A stretch of 64,000 nt of DNA, from positions 1 through 64,000 of the forward strand of contig CAVEQS010000006.1 of the NCBI GenBank assembly GCA_963618015.1. The letters are read 5' to 3'. Position numbers and translations under genes: made by a program. How positions within the stretch are numbered: the stretch's first letter is position 1; every line of letters starts with the position of its first letter. The notes under the pieces are model-generated. The model ran no database searches and was not told where the DNA came from. It saw nothing but the letters and a program-made list of their open reading frames with translations. Shown piece by piece: positions 1-8,603 of the stretch. Origin of the DNA: Apopatocola sp963618015 (GTDB lineage Bacteria > Bacillota > Clostridia > Oscillospirales > Oscillospiraceae).

Positions 1-135
1 CGCACCCGCACGCTCGAGGAGGTCGGCAAGGAGTTCAACGTCACGCGCGAGCGTATCCGCCAGATCGAGGCAAAGGCGCTGCGCAAGCTCCGCCATCCCA
101 GCCGCAGCAAGAAGCTCCGCGACTTCCTTAACTGA
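1..135 (+). CDS. rpoD: RNA polymerase primary sigma factor, C-terminal end (partial)
   Basis: The window opens inside this gene; only the last 44 codons and the stop are visible. They read as sigma70 region 4.2: the helix-turn-helix segment EVGKEFNVTRERIRQIEAKA followed by LRKLRHPSR and a short tail, which is the part that contacts the -35 element. The RERIRQIE motif is characteristic of group 1 and 2 sigma factors, and the tail ending within about 15 residues of it fits the housekeeping factor (RpoD/SigA). A non-essential group 2 sigma factor cannot be excluded from this fragment alone. The next gene follows after 51 bases on the same strand. Confidence 0.9.
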   Translation, partial: RTRTLEEVGKEFNVTRERIRQIEAKALRKLRHPSRSKKLRDFLN

Positions 136-186
136 GATTCAGGCAAACCCCGCGAGAACTTTTCGAATTTACAAGGAGGAAAAACC

Positions 187-663
187 ATGTTCCGACCCGT
201 TCGAAAAAAGAAAAACGAGATCAGCGCGGAAGCGGCAAAAAAGCTGCTGCACACCGAGCGCCGCGGCGTTTTCGCGGTGAACGGCGACGACGGCTACCCC
301 TACGCCATCCCGGTCAACTTCTTCTATGACGAGGAAGCCAACCAGATCTATTTCCACGGCGCCCGCGCCGGGCACAAGATCGATTCGATCCGCGCGTGCG
401 ACAAGGTCTGCTTCACCGTGTACGGCAACGAGACCATCCGGGACGAGGCCTGGGCGCCGTATATGCAAAGCGCGGTCGTATTTGGCCGCTGCCGCCTGCC
501 GGAGTACGGCGAGGAGAGCATGGCGCTTCTCAAGCGCTTCGCTATGAAGTACTATCCCGAGGAGAGCATGGTGGATGCCGAGATCGCCGATGCCGGGAAA
601 GCCGCGCAGATGTATGTGATCGATATCGAGCACATCAGCGGCAAGGAAGTGCAGGAAAAATAA
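187..663 (+). CDS. Pyridoxamine 5'-phosphate oxidase-like flavin-binding protein
   Basis: A 158-residue protein of the split-barrel FMN-binding superfamily (PPOX-like, NimA type). Seen: an N-terminal MFRPVRKKK followed by a helix, then VFAVNGDDGYPYAIPVNFFY and IYFHGARAGHKIDSI, which match the first beta-strands and the flavin-phosphate-binding turn of this family, and a later KVCFTVYG strand. Such proteins bind FMN or F420 and often act as nitroreductase-like or flavin-reducing enzymes; the substrate cannot be read from sequence. The start is set by an AAGGAGG at 173-179. It probably has its own promoter or reads through from the sigma gene. A hairpin terminator follows. Confidence 0.8.
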   Translation: MFRPVRKKKNEISAEAAKKLLHTERRGVFAVNGDDGYPYAIPVNFFYDEEANQIYFHGARAGHKIDSIRACDKVCFTVYGNETIRDEAWAPYMQSAVVFGRCRLPEYGEESMALLKRFAMKYYPEESMVDAEIADAGKAAQMYVIDIEHISGKEVQEK

Positions 664-676
664 ATACATAAAAGAT

Positions 677-726
677 AAGAGAGCTCCGCTCCGCGGCAAT
701 GCCGCGGGACGGGTCTCTCTTTCTTT
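677..726 (+). terminator. Rho-independent terminator after the PPOX gene
   Basis: AAGAGAG (677-683) pairs with CTCTCTT (715-721), enclosing an inner CCGCGGC/GCCGCGG stem and followed by a T-rich stretch. Confidence 0.7.
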
Positions 727-805
727 AACGCGTTCTTAACGCCGCCGGCGGGCAGAGCATGATAAAATATTTTGTCAAGCGGTGTCGAACGGAGGGAGAG
801 AGACG

Positions 806-2017
806 ATGCAGGCCGAGCAGGGAAAGAAATGGAATGAACTTCGGGCGCGCCTGTTTAAAATGGTGTCGGTGGGCGTGGTGGACGACCCGATCAACCAGGG
901 GTACGACATCATCAGCACGCTGGTGCTGATCGTGAACCTCGTCGGGGCGTTCGCCAACACGTTCGACGGCGTCCGCGCGCAGTACGCACCGCTGCTCGAT
1001 CTCACCGAGGAGATCACGGTCGCCTTCTTCGCGCTCGACTACGCGCTCCGGCTCGTTACGGCGAAGTGCCTATACCCGCAGCTCACCGAGGGACGCGCTC
1101 TCGCCAAATATGTGCTTTCCGCCGGGGGCATCGTTGATATGCTCTCGTTCCTGCCGTTTTATCTGCCGGTCTTTTTCCCGTCCGGCGCAGCGGCGTTCCG
1201 GCTTTTCCGCGTGGCGCGCATTTTCCGGCTGTTCCGCATTAACGCCTATTACGATTCGCTCAACGTCATCACCGAGGTCATCGTCGGCAAAAAGCAGCAG
1301 CTTTTGTCGTCGGTGTTCATCATCCTTGTGCTGATGCTCGGCTCGAGCCTTTGTATGTACTCGCTCGAGCACGAGGCGCAGCCGGAGGTGTTCAAGAATG
1401 CCTTTTCCGGCGTGTGGTGGTCGGTCTCAACGCTGCTCACCATCGGCTACGGCGACATTTACCCCATCACGCCCGCCGGAAAGGCGATGGGCATATTCAT
1501 CACATTCCTCGGCGTCGGCATGGTGGCGATCCCGACCGGTATCATCTCCGCCGGCTTCGTCGAGCAGTATACGCGCCTCAAGCGTCTCGGCGACTATGCC
1601 GAGGAGGAAGATCTGCACTTCATCAAAACCGAGCTCCACCGCGGCGATCTCTGGGTGGGCAAAACGGTGCGCGAGCTGCATCTGCCGCAGGGAATGATCC
1701 TCGCGGTCATCCAGCGCGGCGGCGATACGATCATTCCCCGCGGCGACGTGGCGCTCAAAGCCGGGGACAAGCTCGTCATCGGCGCCGAGCACATGAAGGG
1801 CGACAGGCCGGTCAACCTGCGCGAGATCACGCTGCGCAAAAACCACGACTGGAACGGCGTTGCCATCAAGGATATCGATATCTCCCGCCAGTCGTTCATC
1901 GTCATGGTGCGGCGCGGGAAGAAGCTGATCGTGCCTTACGGCAAGCTCGTCCTCGCCGAGGGCGATACCGTGATCCTCTACAGCAAGGAAGCGCCGAAGC
2001 CAACGATCACCTTTTGA
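806..2017 (+). CDS. Voltage-gated-type potassium channel with C-terminal TrkA-C (RCK_C) domains
   Basis: A 403-residue membrane protein. The N-terminal half carries several hydrophobic segments including an Arg-rich, S4-like helix (FRLFRVARIFRLFRINAYY), then a pore loop with the selectivity motif TIGYGD in STLLTIGYGDIYPITPAG and a following inner helix. The C-terminal part (from about residue 255) has two beta-rich regulatory units, VGKTVRELHLPQGMILAVIQ and IKDIDISRQSFIVMVRRGKK, which match TrkA-C domains that gate channels by binding nucleotide or ions. The start at 806 is preferred over an in-frame GTG at 782 because GGAGGGAG lies 6-13 bases upstream. It is expected to move K+ across the cytoplasmic membrane. 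It is monocistronic, ending at a bidirectional terminator. Confidence 0.85.
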   Translation: MQAEQGKKWNELRARLFKMVSVGVVDDPINQGYDIISTLVLIVNLVGAFANTFDGVRAQYAPLLDLTEEITVAFFALDYALRLVTAKCLYPQLTEGRALAKYVLSAGGIVDMLSFLPFYLPVFFPSGAAAFRLFRVARIFRLFRINAYYDSLNVITEVIVGKKQQLLSSVFIILVLMLGSSLCMYSLEHEAQPEVFKNAFSGVWWSVSTLLTIGYGDIYPITPAGKAMGIFITFLGVGMVAIPTGIISAGFVEQYTRLKRLGDYAEEEDLHFIKTELHRGDLWVGKTVRELHLPQGMILAVIQRGGDTIIPRGDVALKAGDKLVIGAEHMKGDRPVNLREITLRKNHDWNGVAIKDIDISRQSFIVMVRRGKKLIVPYGKLVLAEGDTVILYSKEAPKPTITF

Positions 2018-2028
2018 AATATGCAGGA

Positions 2029-2064
2029 AAACGGGCGGGCCCTCGAAGAAGGACCCGCCCGTTT
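2029..2064. terminator. Bidirectional terminator between convergent genes
   Basis: AAACGGGCGGGCCCT (2029-2043) pairs with AGGACCCGCCCGTTT (2050-2064) with one mismatch, in the short gap between the channel gene and the convergent GH13 gene. Confidence 0.8.
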
Positions 2065-2080
2065 GCCGTATTTCACGCAT

Positions 2081-3712
2081 TTACCGCCGTATTGCGACGG
2101 CCTCGTAGGGGCGCAGCACATTCGGCGTGTGCTCCGGGAGATTGGAAAGGAGAAGATCCAGCGGTGTGTACGCGATCGTCTCCGGCAGAGAAACGGCCTT
2201 CTTGCTGAAATTGCACAGAACCAGAAGGGCTTCTCCGTCCAGCCGCCGCTCATAGGCGAAGAGATGCTCATCCTCCGGCCAGAGCAGACGGAAGGAGCCG
2301 TCGCGGATGAGCGGGTTGTTTTTGCGGAAAGCGAGGACCTGTTTATAGAAGGAAAGAACGGAACCGGAATCGCTCTCTTCCCGCTCGGCGTTGGCCGCGC
2401 GCCAGTTGCATCCCATCCCGATCCATGGCGCGGCGGTGGAAAAGCCGCCGTACAGCGCGTCGCTCCACTGCATGGGCGTCCGGGCGTTATCGCGGCTGAT
2501 ACAGGCGAGATACCGGAGCATTGTCCGCTGGTCCAGCGTGCCGCCGTTTACAAGATCGCGGTACGCGCGGAGACTTTCGAGATCGCGGTACTGCGAAAGA
2601 TCGAAAAACCCGGCGTTCGCCATGCCCAGCTCTTCGCCCTGATAGATGAACGGCGTCCCCTGCATCAGATACAGGCACAGGCAGAGCATTTTGGCGGACA
2701 CGTCCCGGTACTCCGGCAGATCGCACCCGAAGCGGGACACGGCGCGCGGCTGATCGTGATTGCTCCAGAAAAGGCTGTTCCAGGAAATGCCGTGCAGTCC
2801 CGCCTGCCAGCGGGCGAATACCTGCTTGAGCGCGGTGAGCGAGGGCTTTTGATCCGTCCACTTGCCGTACCGGCCATCCGTCAGACCGGTGTGCTCAAAT
2901 TGGAAAACCATGCCGAGCTCGTGCCGGTCGCTGCCGGCGTAGCGCTTCGCCTCCTCCACGGTGACATTCGGGCATTCGCCGACAGTCAGAATGTCATAGT
3001 GCGAGAGAACCTGCTCGTTCATCTCGCGGAGATAGGCGTGAACTTTTTCCCTGTGGTTGCAGGCGGGGGAAAGATCGGTCTCGCCGCTGTACGGAATGGG
3101 CTCGGGCTTCGCGATGAGGCTGATGACATCCATGCGGAAGCCGTCTACGCCCTTATCGAGCCACCAGCGCATCATCCGGTAAATGTCCTCGCGCAGCGCA
3201 GCGTTGGCCCAGTTGAGATCGGGCTGCTTGCGGGAGAAAATGTGGAGATAGTGCGAGTTTGTCGCCGCGTCATACTCCCAGGCCGGGCCGCCGAACCACG
3301 ACTGCCAGCGGTTGGGCGGCGTATCACGCCAGATGTAATAGTCCCGGAAGGGGTTGTCGCGGCTCGCACGGCTCGCGCGGAACCACGCGTGCTCGTCGGA
3401 GGTGTGGTTGACGACGAGATCCATGATAATACGGATGCCCCGCTCGTGCGCTGCGGCGAGCAGACGGTCAAAATCCTCCATCGTGCCGAACTCCGGGTTG
3501 ATGGCGTAATAGTCGCTGATATCGTAGCCGTTGTCGTCGCCGGGGGAGGCATAGACCGGGCAGAGCCACACCGTGTCCGCGCCGAGATCGCGGATGTAAT
3601 CCAGATGCATCGTGATCCCGTTCAGATCGCCGATCCCGTCGCCGTTGGTGTCCTGAAAGCTGCGCGGGTAGATCTGGTATACGATCGCATCCTTCCACCA
3701 TTCAGTGTTCAT
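2081..3712 (-). CDS. GH13 alpha-glucosidase, oligo-1,6-glucosidase type
   Basis: A 543-residue cytoplasmic glycoside hydrolase (no signal peptide) starting MNTEWWKDAIVYQIYPRSF. The GH13 signatures are complete: DLVVNH (98-103), GFRMD with nucleophile D195, GEC with acid/base E246, and SNHDQ with stabiliser D320. QPDLN at 163-167 is the region V motif of subfamily GH13_31, and valine directly after D195 is the residue linked to alpha-1,6 specificity in Bacillus oligo-1,6-glucosidase. It should hydrolyse isomaltose, panose or similar short alpha-glucosides. Its start overlaps the end of the upstream response regulator by 11 bases, so it belongs to the kinase-regulator operon and is probably translationally coupled. 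Sucrose or trehalose-phosphate hydrolysis is the main alternative. Confidence 0.92.
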   Translation of the reverse strand: MNTEWWKDAIVYQIYPRSFQDTNGDGIGDLNGITMHLDYIRDLGADTVWLCPVYASPGDDNGYDISDYYAINPEFGTMEDFDRLLAAAHERGIRIIMDLVVNHTSDEHAWFRASRASRDNPFRDYYIWRDTPPNRWQSWFGGPAWEYDAATNSHYLHIFSRKQPDLNWANAALREDIYRMMRWWLDKGVDGFRMDVISLIAKPEPIPYSGETDLSPACNHREKVHAYLREMNEQVLSHYDILTVGECPNVTVEEAKRYAGSDRHELGMVFQFEHTGLTDGRYGKWTDQKPSLTALKQVFARWQAGLHGISWNSLFWSNHDQPRAVSRFGCDLPEYRDVSAKMLCLCLYLMQGTPFIYQGEELGMANAGFFDLSQYRDLESLRAYRDLVNGGTLDQRTMLRYLACISRDNARTPMQWSDALYGGFSTAAPWIGMGCNWRAANAEREESDSGSVLSFYKQVLAFRKNNPLIRDGSFRLLWPEDEHLFAYERRLDGEALLVLCNFSKKAVSLPETIAYTPLDLLLSNLPEHTPNVLRPYEAVAIRR

Positions 3713-5174
3713 TCTTCCCGTCCTCCAGACCAAAGTATTTCCGGTAGCAGCCGGTAAAATAGTAGGGGTTCGTGTAGCCGACAAGCGGCGCGGTGTCCCG
3801 CTCGGAAAAGCCGTCCCGCTCGATGAGCTGCCGCGCCTTTTCCATGCGCACGCGCATGAGCGCGTCGGTGAACGTCTCCCCGGTCATTTCCTTGAATTTT
3901 CGGCTCAGGTAGATGTAATTGATGTGGTATTCCTGCGCAAAGGCGATCAGGCTGAGATCCTCCATATATCGCGTCTGCACTGCATGCAGCACGCGGCGGA
4001 GCACACCCTCGGTGCTGCCGGTCTCCTGCGCGGCGAGCGCATCAAAGGTCTTGTCCGTGATCTCGCGGAAGAGCGCTTCCAGATCGGACGGCCACTCAAC
4101 GGTCTGGATGCGGTCAATGTAATTCCCGCCGATCAGCGTGGAGATGTTGATGCCCCGTCCGGCCTCCTGACAGCTCCGCTCCAGAGAGAAGGTAAACTCC
4201 GTCAGCGCCCGCCGAAGGGAAGGCATATGGAGACAGACGGCGCGCCCCAGTTCCAGAGAAAGGCCCTTTTGCAGCTCACTGCGGACATCGCGCCCGGAGC
4301 GAATCAGCTCGGTGAGCTGCCGGTCATGAAACGGCAGGGAAAGCGCCGGCTGCCCCAGCTCGCGGATGTCGGTATAGGCGAGCACCGGCTGGGAGCGGTG
4401 GACATAGTCCAGCGCGGCGGCGGCTTCCGTGTGCGCACGCGAAAGCCCGGCGAGCGAACTTCCGCCGCTCACGCCCGCCCGGGAAACACCATCCATCGCT
4501 TCGAGCCGCGAGAGAAACCACGTCCGCCAGCGGTGCGCTTCGCGCATACCGCTTTCCCCGGGAAGCAGAGACAGCACGGCGAACCGCCGCTCCTGCGGCA
4601 GGGGAAGAAAGCGGCTCTCAAACGGCGCGCTTTTCCAAAACTCCGCCGCCGGCGCGGCCTCGCGTGAGAGTACTTCGCCGAGAAGAAAAGCGCTGTCGCG
4701 GTGCGAGGAGAGATACGTGCCAAGCGCGGCGTCTGCCCGGCCGCCGGTGAGCATTGCCGCGCCGAGCAGCGCGGAGAGCGCGTCGCCGGAGCTTGAGCGG
4801 CGCTGGATCTTTTCCTTGACCTGTGCAAGCAGCGCATTTAAATGCTCCGGATCGACCGGCTTGAGCAGGTAATCGAAAACATGCGCGTGGATCGCCTGCT
4901 GCATGTAGGAAAAGTCGGTGTATTCGCTCAGCACGAGGATCTCGCAGTTGAGCGCACGCTCCTCGATCTCGCGGAGGAGCTGCCGCCCGTCGCACTCGGG
5001 CATGCGCATGTCGGTGATGAGGATATCCACCGGCGAGGTGATGAGAAAGTCCAGCGCCTGACGGCCGTTTTCCGCCTCCGCAGCTAATTCGAGACCCAGC
5101 TCGTCCCAGCGGATGCAGTGGATGAGTCCCCGGCGGATGGCGGCTTCATCCTCGGCGATCATAACGCGGATCAT
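3702..5174 (-). CDS. YesN-type response regulator with AraC DNA-binding domain
   Basis: A 490-residue regulator. The N-terminal receiver domain (about 1-120) shows acidic pocket residues in MIAEDE, phosphoacceptor D55 in DILITDMRMPECDG and a conserved lysine in YLLKPVD. The C-terminal 100 residues are an AraC/XylS double helix-turn-helix, with EYHINYIYLSRKFKEMTG and an ending like DTAPLVGYTNPYYFTGCYRKYFG. The central 250 residues are a linker without recognisable motif. The start at 5174 is chosen because it overlaps the kinase stop as ATGA and lies 9 bases after AAAGGAG; an ATG at 5183 would sit directly on that site. It presumably activates the adjacent transporter operon in response to sugar. 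GH13 follows in the same operon. Confidence 0.92.
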   Translation of the reverse strand: MIRVMIAEDEAAIRRGLIHCIRWDELGLELAAEAENGRQALDFLITSPVDILITDMRMPECDGRQLLREIEERALNCEILVLSEYTDFSYMQQAIHAHVFDYLLKPVDPEHLNALLAQVKEKIQRRSSSGDALSALLGAAMLTGGRADAALGTYLSSHRDSAFLLGEVLSREAAPAAEFWKSAPFESRFLPLPQERRFAVLSLLPGESGMREAHRWRTWFLSRLEAMDGVSRAGVSGGSSLAGLSRAHTEAAAALDYVHRSQPVLAYTDIRELGQPALSLPFHDRQLTELIRSGRDVRSELQKGLSLELGRAVCLHMPSLRRALTEFTFSLERSCQEAGRGINISTLIGGNYIDRIQTVEWPSDLEALFREITDKTFDALAAQETGSTEGVLRRVLHAVQTRYMEDLSLIAFAQEYHINYIYLSRKFKEMTGETFTDALMRVRMEKARQLIERDGFSERDTAPLVGYTNPYYFTGCYRKYFGLEDGKNEH

Positions 5175-6979
5175 GGGCCGCATCTCCTTTCCATGGGGAT
5201 CACAATCTGGACGACCGTGCCGATGCCTTCCTCGCTGTCGAGCGTGAGCTGCGCCGTTTCGTCGTAGAGAAGGCGCAGGCGCATATAGAGATTCCGCAGC
5301 CCGATCCCGCGCCTTTCCTCTGCCGGGGAGGGCGCGTAAAGTGCCGAACGGAGCTGCGCGAGCTCCTCTTCGGTCATGCCCTGGCCGTCGTCCGTGACCT
5401 CAATCGTCAGCCGGTCTCCGGCCGTCCACGCGCTGATGCGGATGGTCCCCGGCTTTTCCCTCTGCTCCAGACCGTGGAGAATGGCGTTTTCCACGAGCGG
5501 CTGGATACTCACGCGCGGCACGGCGCAGCTCATAACGTATTCCGGCACATCGATCTCCGCGTGCAGCCGCTCGCCGAAGCGAAGCTTCTGTATCGTGAGA
5601 TAGTTTTCTACATAGGACAGCTCCTCGCGCAGCGATACAAGCGGCTCGCTGCCGGAAATGGTGTAGCGCATCGTGCTGCCGAGCGCCGTTGCCATGCTCG
5701 CAAGATCGCTCATATGGCGGACGGCCGCCATGGATGCCATCGATTGCAGAACGTTGTAGAGAAAGTGGGGGTTCATCTGCGCCTGCAGCGCACGGATCTC
5801 TGCCTTTTGCTGCTGGAGCGCAGCCTCATATTCTCCCGCAAGCGAGCGCTCGAGCTTGTCCATCAGCGCATTGAAGCTGTTTCCGAGCCGCGCGATCTCG
5901 TCGGCGCCGGAGACCGTCACACGATAAGAAAGATCGCGCAGCTGCGTTTCGTCCATGGCATCTGCGAGCTCTTTTACCGGTTGGCTGATGACGCGCGAGG
6001 CGATCGCTGTCACGACGGCGATCAAAATCAGAGCGGCCACGGCGGCGGTGAGGATCGCGCTCGACACGCTCATCGCGCCCGCGGAAAATTCCGACTGCGG
6101 TGTCAGCATCAGCACGTACCAGCCCGCCTTTTCCGCCCTTGCCGACGCCATGGCGTAGGAAACGCCGCCGGTCGTCAGCTCGTGCTGCGGCGCACCGTCG
6201 GCAAAGCACAGCATCTCTTCCGGCAGCGTCTCACCGGAGGCCGCACCGGAGGAATCAAAGACCAGCCGTCCCGTTTCGTCGCACACGCAGACGCGGGAGT
6301 CATCGCCCGGCCGGATCAGCTCTGTCAGCTTTTCAAAGTCCGAAAGATCGACCGTGATGAACATTGTTCCTGCATCTTCAAAATGCCCCTCGGTGTTCAC
6401 GATCCGCCGGACAACGGCGTACACCGGCTCGGCGCCGCCCTGCGGCGCGTGGCGCAGCGGCATGTGCACGCCGGTCGGCAGGAGCACGGCGCTGTCGGAG
6501 GAGAGCGTGCCATCGGAAACGAGAGCGAGATACGCATCGGGAAGCGCGGCGGCGCGGTAATCGTCGTAAGAGCCTGCCTCGCTGCGCGCGGCGTAGACGA
6601 GCCGCCCGTCCGGCGTCACATAGATCACGCTGAAAATGTCGGAGCGGCTGCTGAGCGCGGAGAGGAAAACGCTTTGGAGCTGTTCGGTTTCCCCGTGTCT
6701 CTCCGCCGTGCTCTTCTCCCGCCCGGCGCCGCGCAGAAAGGCGCGGAAGCCCTCGTTAAGATAGATGGAACGGTAAATGTCGTCCATGCGTTCGCACGAG
6801 GTTTCCAGCCGCTCCGCACCGGCCGTCACGAGCTTGGTGCTCAGCGTGAGCGCCTGCGAGCGGATGACTGCCTGCGAGCGCACCTGCGCGATCAGCACAA
6901 CGATCCCCATGGGAACGGCGAGCAGCAGCAGCACGGTTATCATCAGCTTTTCCCGGAGCGAACGAAGGTTTTTGAACAT
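5171..6979 (-). CDS. YesM-type sensor histidine kinase
   Basis: A 602-residue membrane kinase. It has TM1 at about residues 12-34 (VLLLLAVPMGIVVLIAQV), a large extracellular sensing region of about 270 residues, TM2 near 305-325 (ILTAAVAALILIAVVTAIAS) and a HAMP linker. A His_kinase (LytS/YesM class) block has the phospho-accepting histidine in QMNPHFLYN, and the ATPase domain shows LVENAILHG, DDGQGM and GIGLRNLYMRL. It partners with the response regulator whose ATGA start overlaps its stop. Divergent orientation from the sugar-binding lipoprotein suggests that it senses the same carbohydrate or its loaded binding protein. A minus-strand TATAAT at 7003-6998 is a plausible -10 with no convincing -35. 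Confidence 0.92.
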   Translation of the reverse strand: MFKNLRSLREKLMITVLLLLAVPMGIVVLIAQVRSQAVIRSQALTLSTKLVTAGAERLETSCERMDDIYRSIYLNEGFRAFLRGAGREKSTAERHGETEQLQSVFLSALSSRSDIFSVIYVTPDGRLVYAARSEAGSYDDYRAAALPDAYLALVSDGTLSSDSAVLLPTGVHMPLRHAPQGGAEPVYAVVRRIVNTEGHFEDAGTMFITVDLSDFEKLTELIRPGDDSRVCVCDETGRLVFDSSGAASGETLPEEMLCFADGAPQHELTTGGVSYAMASARAEKAGWYVLMLTPQSEFSAGAMSVSSAILTAAVAALILIAVVTAIASRVISQPVKELADAMDETQLRDLSYRVTVSGADEIARLGNSFNALMDKLERSLAGEYEAALQQQKAEIRALQAQMNPHFLYNVLQSMASMAAVRHMSDLASMATALGSTMRYTISGSEPLVSLREELSYVENYLTIQKLRFGERLHAEIDVPEYVMSCAVPRVSIQPLVENAILHGLEQREKPGTIRISAWTAGDRLTIEVTDDGQGMTEEELAQLRSALYAPSPAEERRGIGLRNLYMRLRLLYDETAQLTLDSEEGIGTVVQIVIPMERRCGP

Positions 6980-7077
6980 ACGGCATCACCCGCGTTCATT
7001 ATACCAGAAAAGGCCGGGGCATGAAGACCGGATGAGAAAAAAACTAATTGATTTCAAAAACAGGCTAAACCGTTTCG

Positions 7078-7107
7078 TTGCGCAGGGAAAAATGGGGGTG
7101 CTATAAT
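7078..7107 (+). promoter_or_regulatory. Candidate promoter of the sugar ABC transporter operon
   Basis: TTGCGC (7078-7083), an 18-base spacer and a perfect TATAAT (7102-7107), about 97 bases before the lipoprotein start. The weak -35 box fits an activator-dependent promoter, the activator presumably being the neighbouring AraC-type regulator. Confidence 0.55.
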
Positions 7108-7203
7108 CGGCTTGACCGGTCCGGAGAAAGCGGCGCAGTCTGGAGTGGCCACCGGAGAGCGCCGAGCGTGTTCCGCAAAAATGAAGGATTGGAGACAAGG
7201 CAA

Positions 7204-8529
7204 ATGAAAAGAATCTTTGCTGTTCTGCTTTGCGTCGTTATGATGCTGTCCGTACTTACAGCGTGCGGCGATTCCGGCACCGCCGGAACAGAGACCCCTG
7301 CAGAGACGGCCGCGCCTGCCCCGACGGAGACCGCGGCGGAGACCCCGGCGCAGCAGGACGTCACGCTGCATCTTTTCCACCAGAAACAGGAGGCGCAGGA
7401 GGCCTTCGCGCAGATCATTGACGCGTTCCATGCCGAGTATCCCTATATCACCGTGGAGCAGGAGATCGTCACAAACGACCCTGCGGCCATTTTGAAAGCC
7501 CGCATCGCGACGGGAGAGGTGCCCGATATTTTCCAGGGCGCCAACGACACCATGGACATTGCGCAGGGCGGCTACATCATGGAGCTGACCGGCGAGCCGT
7601 TCCTGAACAACATCACCGATGAGGCGCGCAGCGCGTCCTCCTTCACCGACGCAGACGGCCACACCTGGGCCATGCCGGTGGATGGCAGCTGCGAGGGCAT
7701 TTTCTACAACAAAGACATTTTCGCCAAATACGATCTGGCCGTTCCCACAACGCTCAGCGAGCTGGAAACGGTGATCCGGACGCTGGAAGAAAACGGCGTT
7801 ACGCCGTTTGCCATGGGCTTCAAGGACGCCTGGACGATCAAGCCGGTCTCTCTTGTGGCGGCGTCCTCCGCCATTTACGGCAAGGACATCACCTGGGACG
7901 CCAAAAAGAACAGCGGGGAAGCGAGCTTTGCCGGTACCGAGGGCTGGAGCACCACGTTTGAGCTGACGCGCATGGTGTATATGCACGGCAACACCCGCAC
8001 CGCCTTTGACACCGACTATAACGGCGCATGCGCCATGATGGCCAACGGCGAAGCTGCCATGATGATCAACGGTCTCTGGGCGCTCGAACCGATCCGGCAG
8101 ATCAACCCGGATGTCAATCTCGGCATGATGGCGATGCCGGCGACGGAGAATGCCGCGGATACCAAGCTCTTCCAGTTCCCGGACTTCGGCCTTTCCGTCT
8201 CCGCGTCCACGGCGCACCCGGAGGAATGCAAGCTCTTCCTGGAGTTCCTGACCCGCCCGGAGATCGCCGAGCTCTGGTGCAGCACGTCGAAGCTCTTCTC
8301 CGCCGTCAAGGGCGTGTCGGTTGATTTTGACCCGCTCGCGGAGGATGTCAACGCCTACATCGATGCCGGTATGGTCTGCACGCAGGTCGACCGCGGCTGG
8401 CCCACGGCGTTCGGCTCGGAGTATGAAAGCACACTGTCCAGCTACATTCTGGATCTTGTCTCTCTCGAGGACGCCATGAAAACACTGGATGACGCCTGGG
8501 CGGCGGCCAAGGCGGCCGGACAGGCGTAA
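7204..8529 (+). CDS. Extracellular sugar-binding lipoprotein of an ABC importer
   Basis: A 441-residue solute-binding protein of the carbohydrate uptake 1 (MalE/MsmE-like) family. It begins MKRIFAVLLCVVMMLSVLTAC, a lipoprotein signal with the lipid-bearing cysteine in LTAC, then a Thr/Pro/Glu-rich tether. The mature fold shows typical features: LHLFHQKQE at the N-terminus, DIFQGANDTM, WAMPVDGSCEGIFYNKDIF and MMINGLWALEPI. It captures an oligosaccharide, probably an alpha-glucoside given the two GH13 enzymes beside it, and hands it to the two permeases downstream. The start follows GGAGACAAGG. A stable hairpin separates it from the permeases, which should allow more binding protein than permease. 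Confidence 0.92.
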   Translation: MKRIFAVLLCVVMMLSVLTACGDSGTAGTETPAETAAPAPTETAAETPAQQDVTLHLFHQKQEAQEAFAQIIDAFHAEYPYITVEQEIVTNDPAAILKARIATGEVPDIFQGANDTMDIAQGGYIMELTGEPFLNNITDEARSASSFTDADGHTWAMPVDGSCEGIFYNKDIFAKYDLAVPTTLSELETVIRTLEENGVTPFAMGFKDAWTIKPVSLVAASSAIYGKDITWDAKKNSGEASFAGTEGWSTTFELTRMVYMHGNTRTAFDTDYNGACAMMANGEAAMMINGLWALEPIRQINPDVNLGMMAMPATENAADTKLFQFPDFGLSVSASTAHPEECKLFLEFLTRPEIAELWCSTSKLFSAVKGVSVDFDPLAEDVNAYIDAGMVCTQVDRGWPTAFGSEYESTLSSYILDLVSLEDAMKTLDDAWAAAKAAGQA

Positions 8530-8546
8530 ACCGAATAAACAGAGCG

Positions 8547-8584
8547 AAAGGGGCAGGAAAAACGAAAGTTTTCTTGCCCCTTTT
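8547..8584 (+). terminator. Intra-operon hairpin, likely attenuating terminator
   Basis: AAAGGGGCAGGAAAA (8547-8561) pairs with TTTTCTTGCCCCTTT (8569-8583), allowing G-T pairs, and ends in a short T run. It lies between the binding-protein gene and the permease genes of one operon, so partial read-through is expected. Confidence 0.75.
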
Positions 8585-8603
8585 CCGCAGAAGGGAGAAT
8601 ACC

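Noticed and set aside
5175..5183. Earlier ATG start for the response regulator at 5183
   Set aside because: It directly abuts the ribosome binding site, while the ATG at 5174 has good spacing and an ATGA overlap with the kinase gene.
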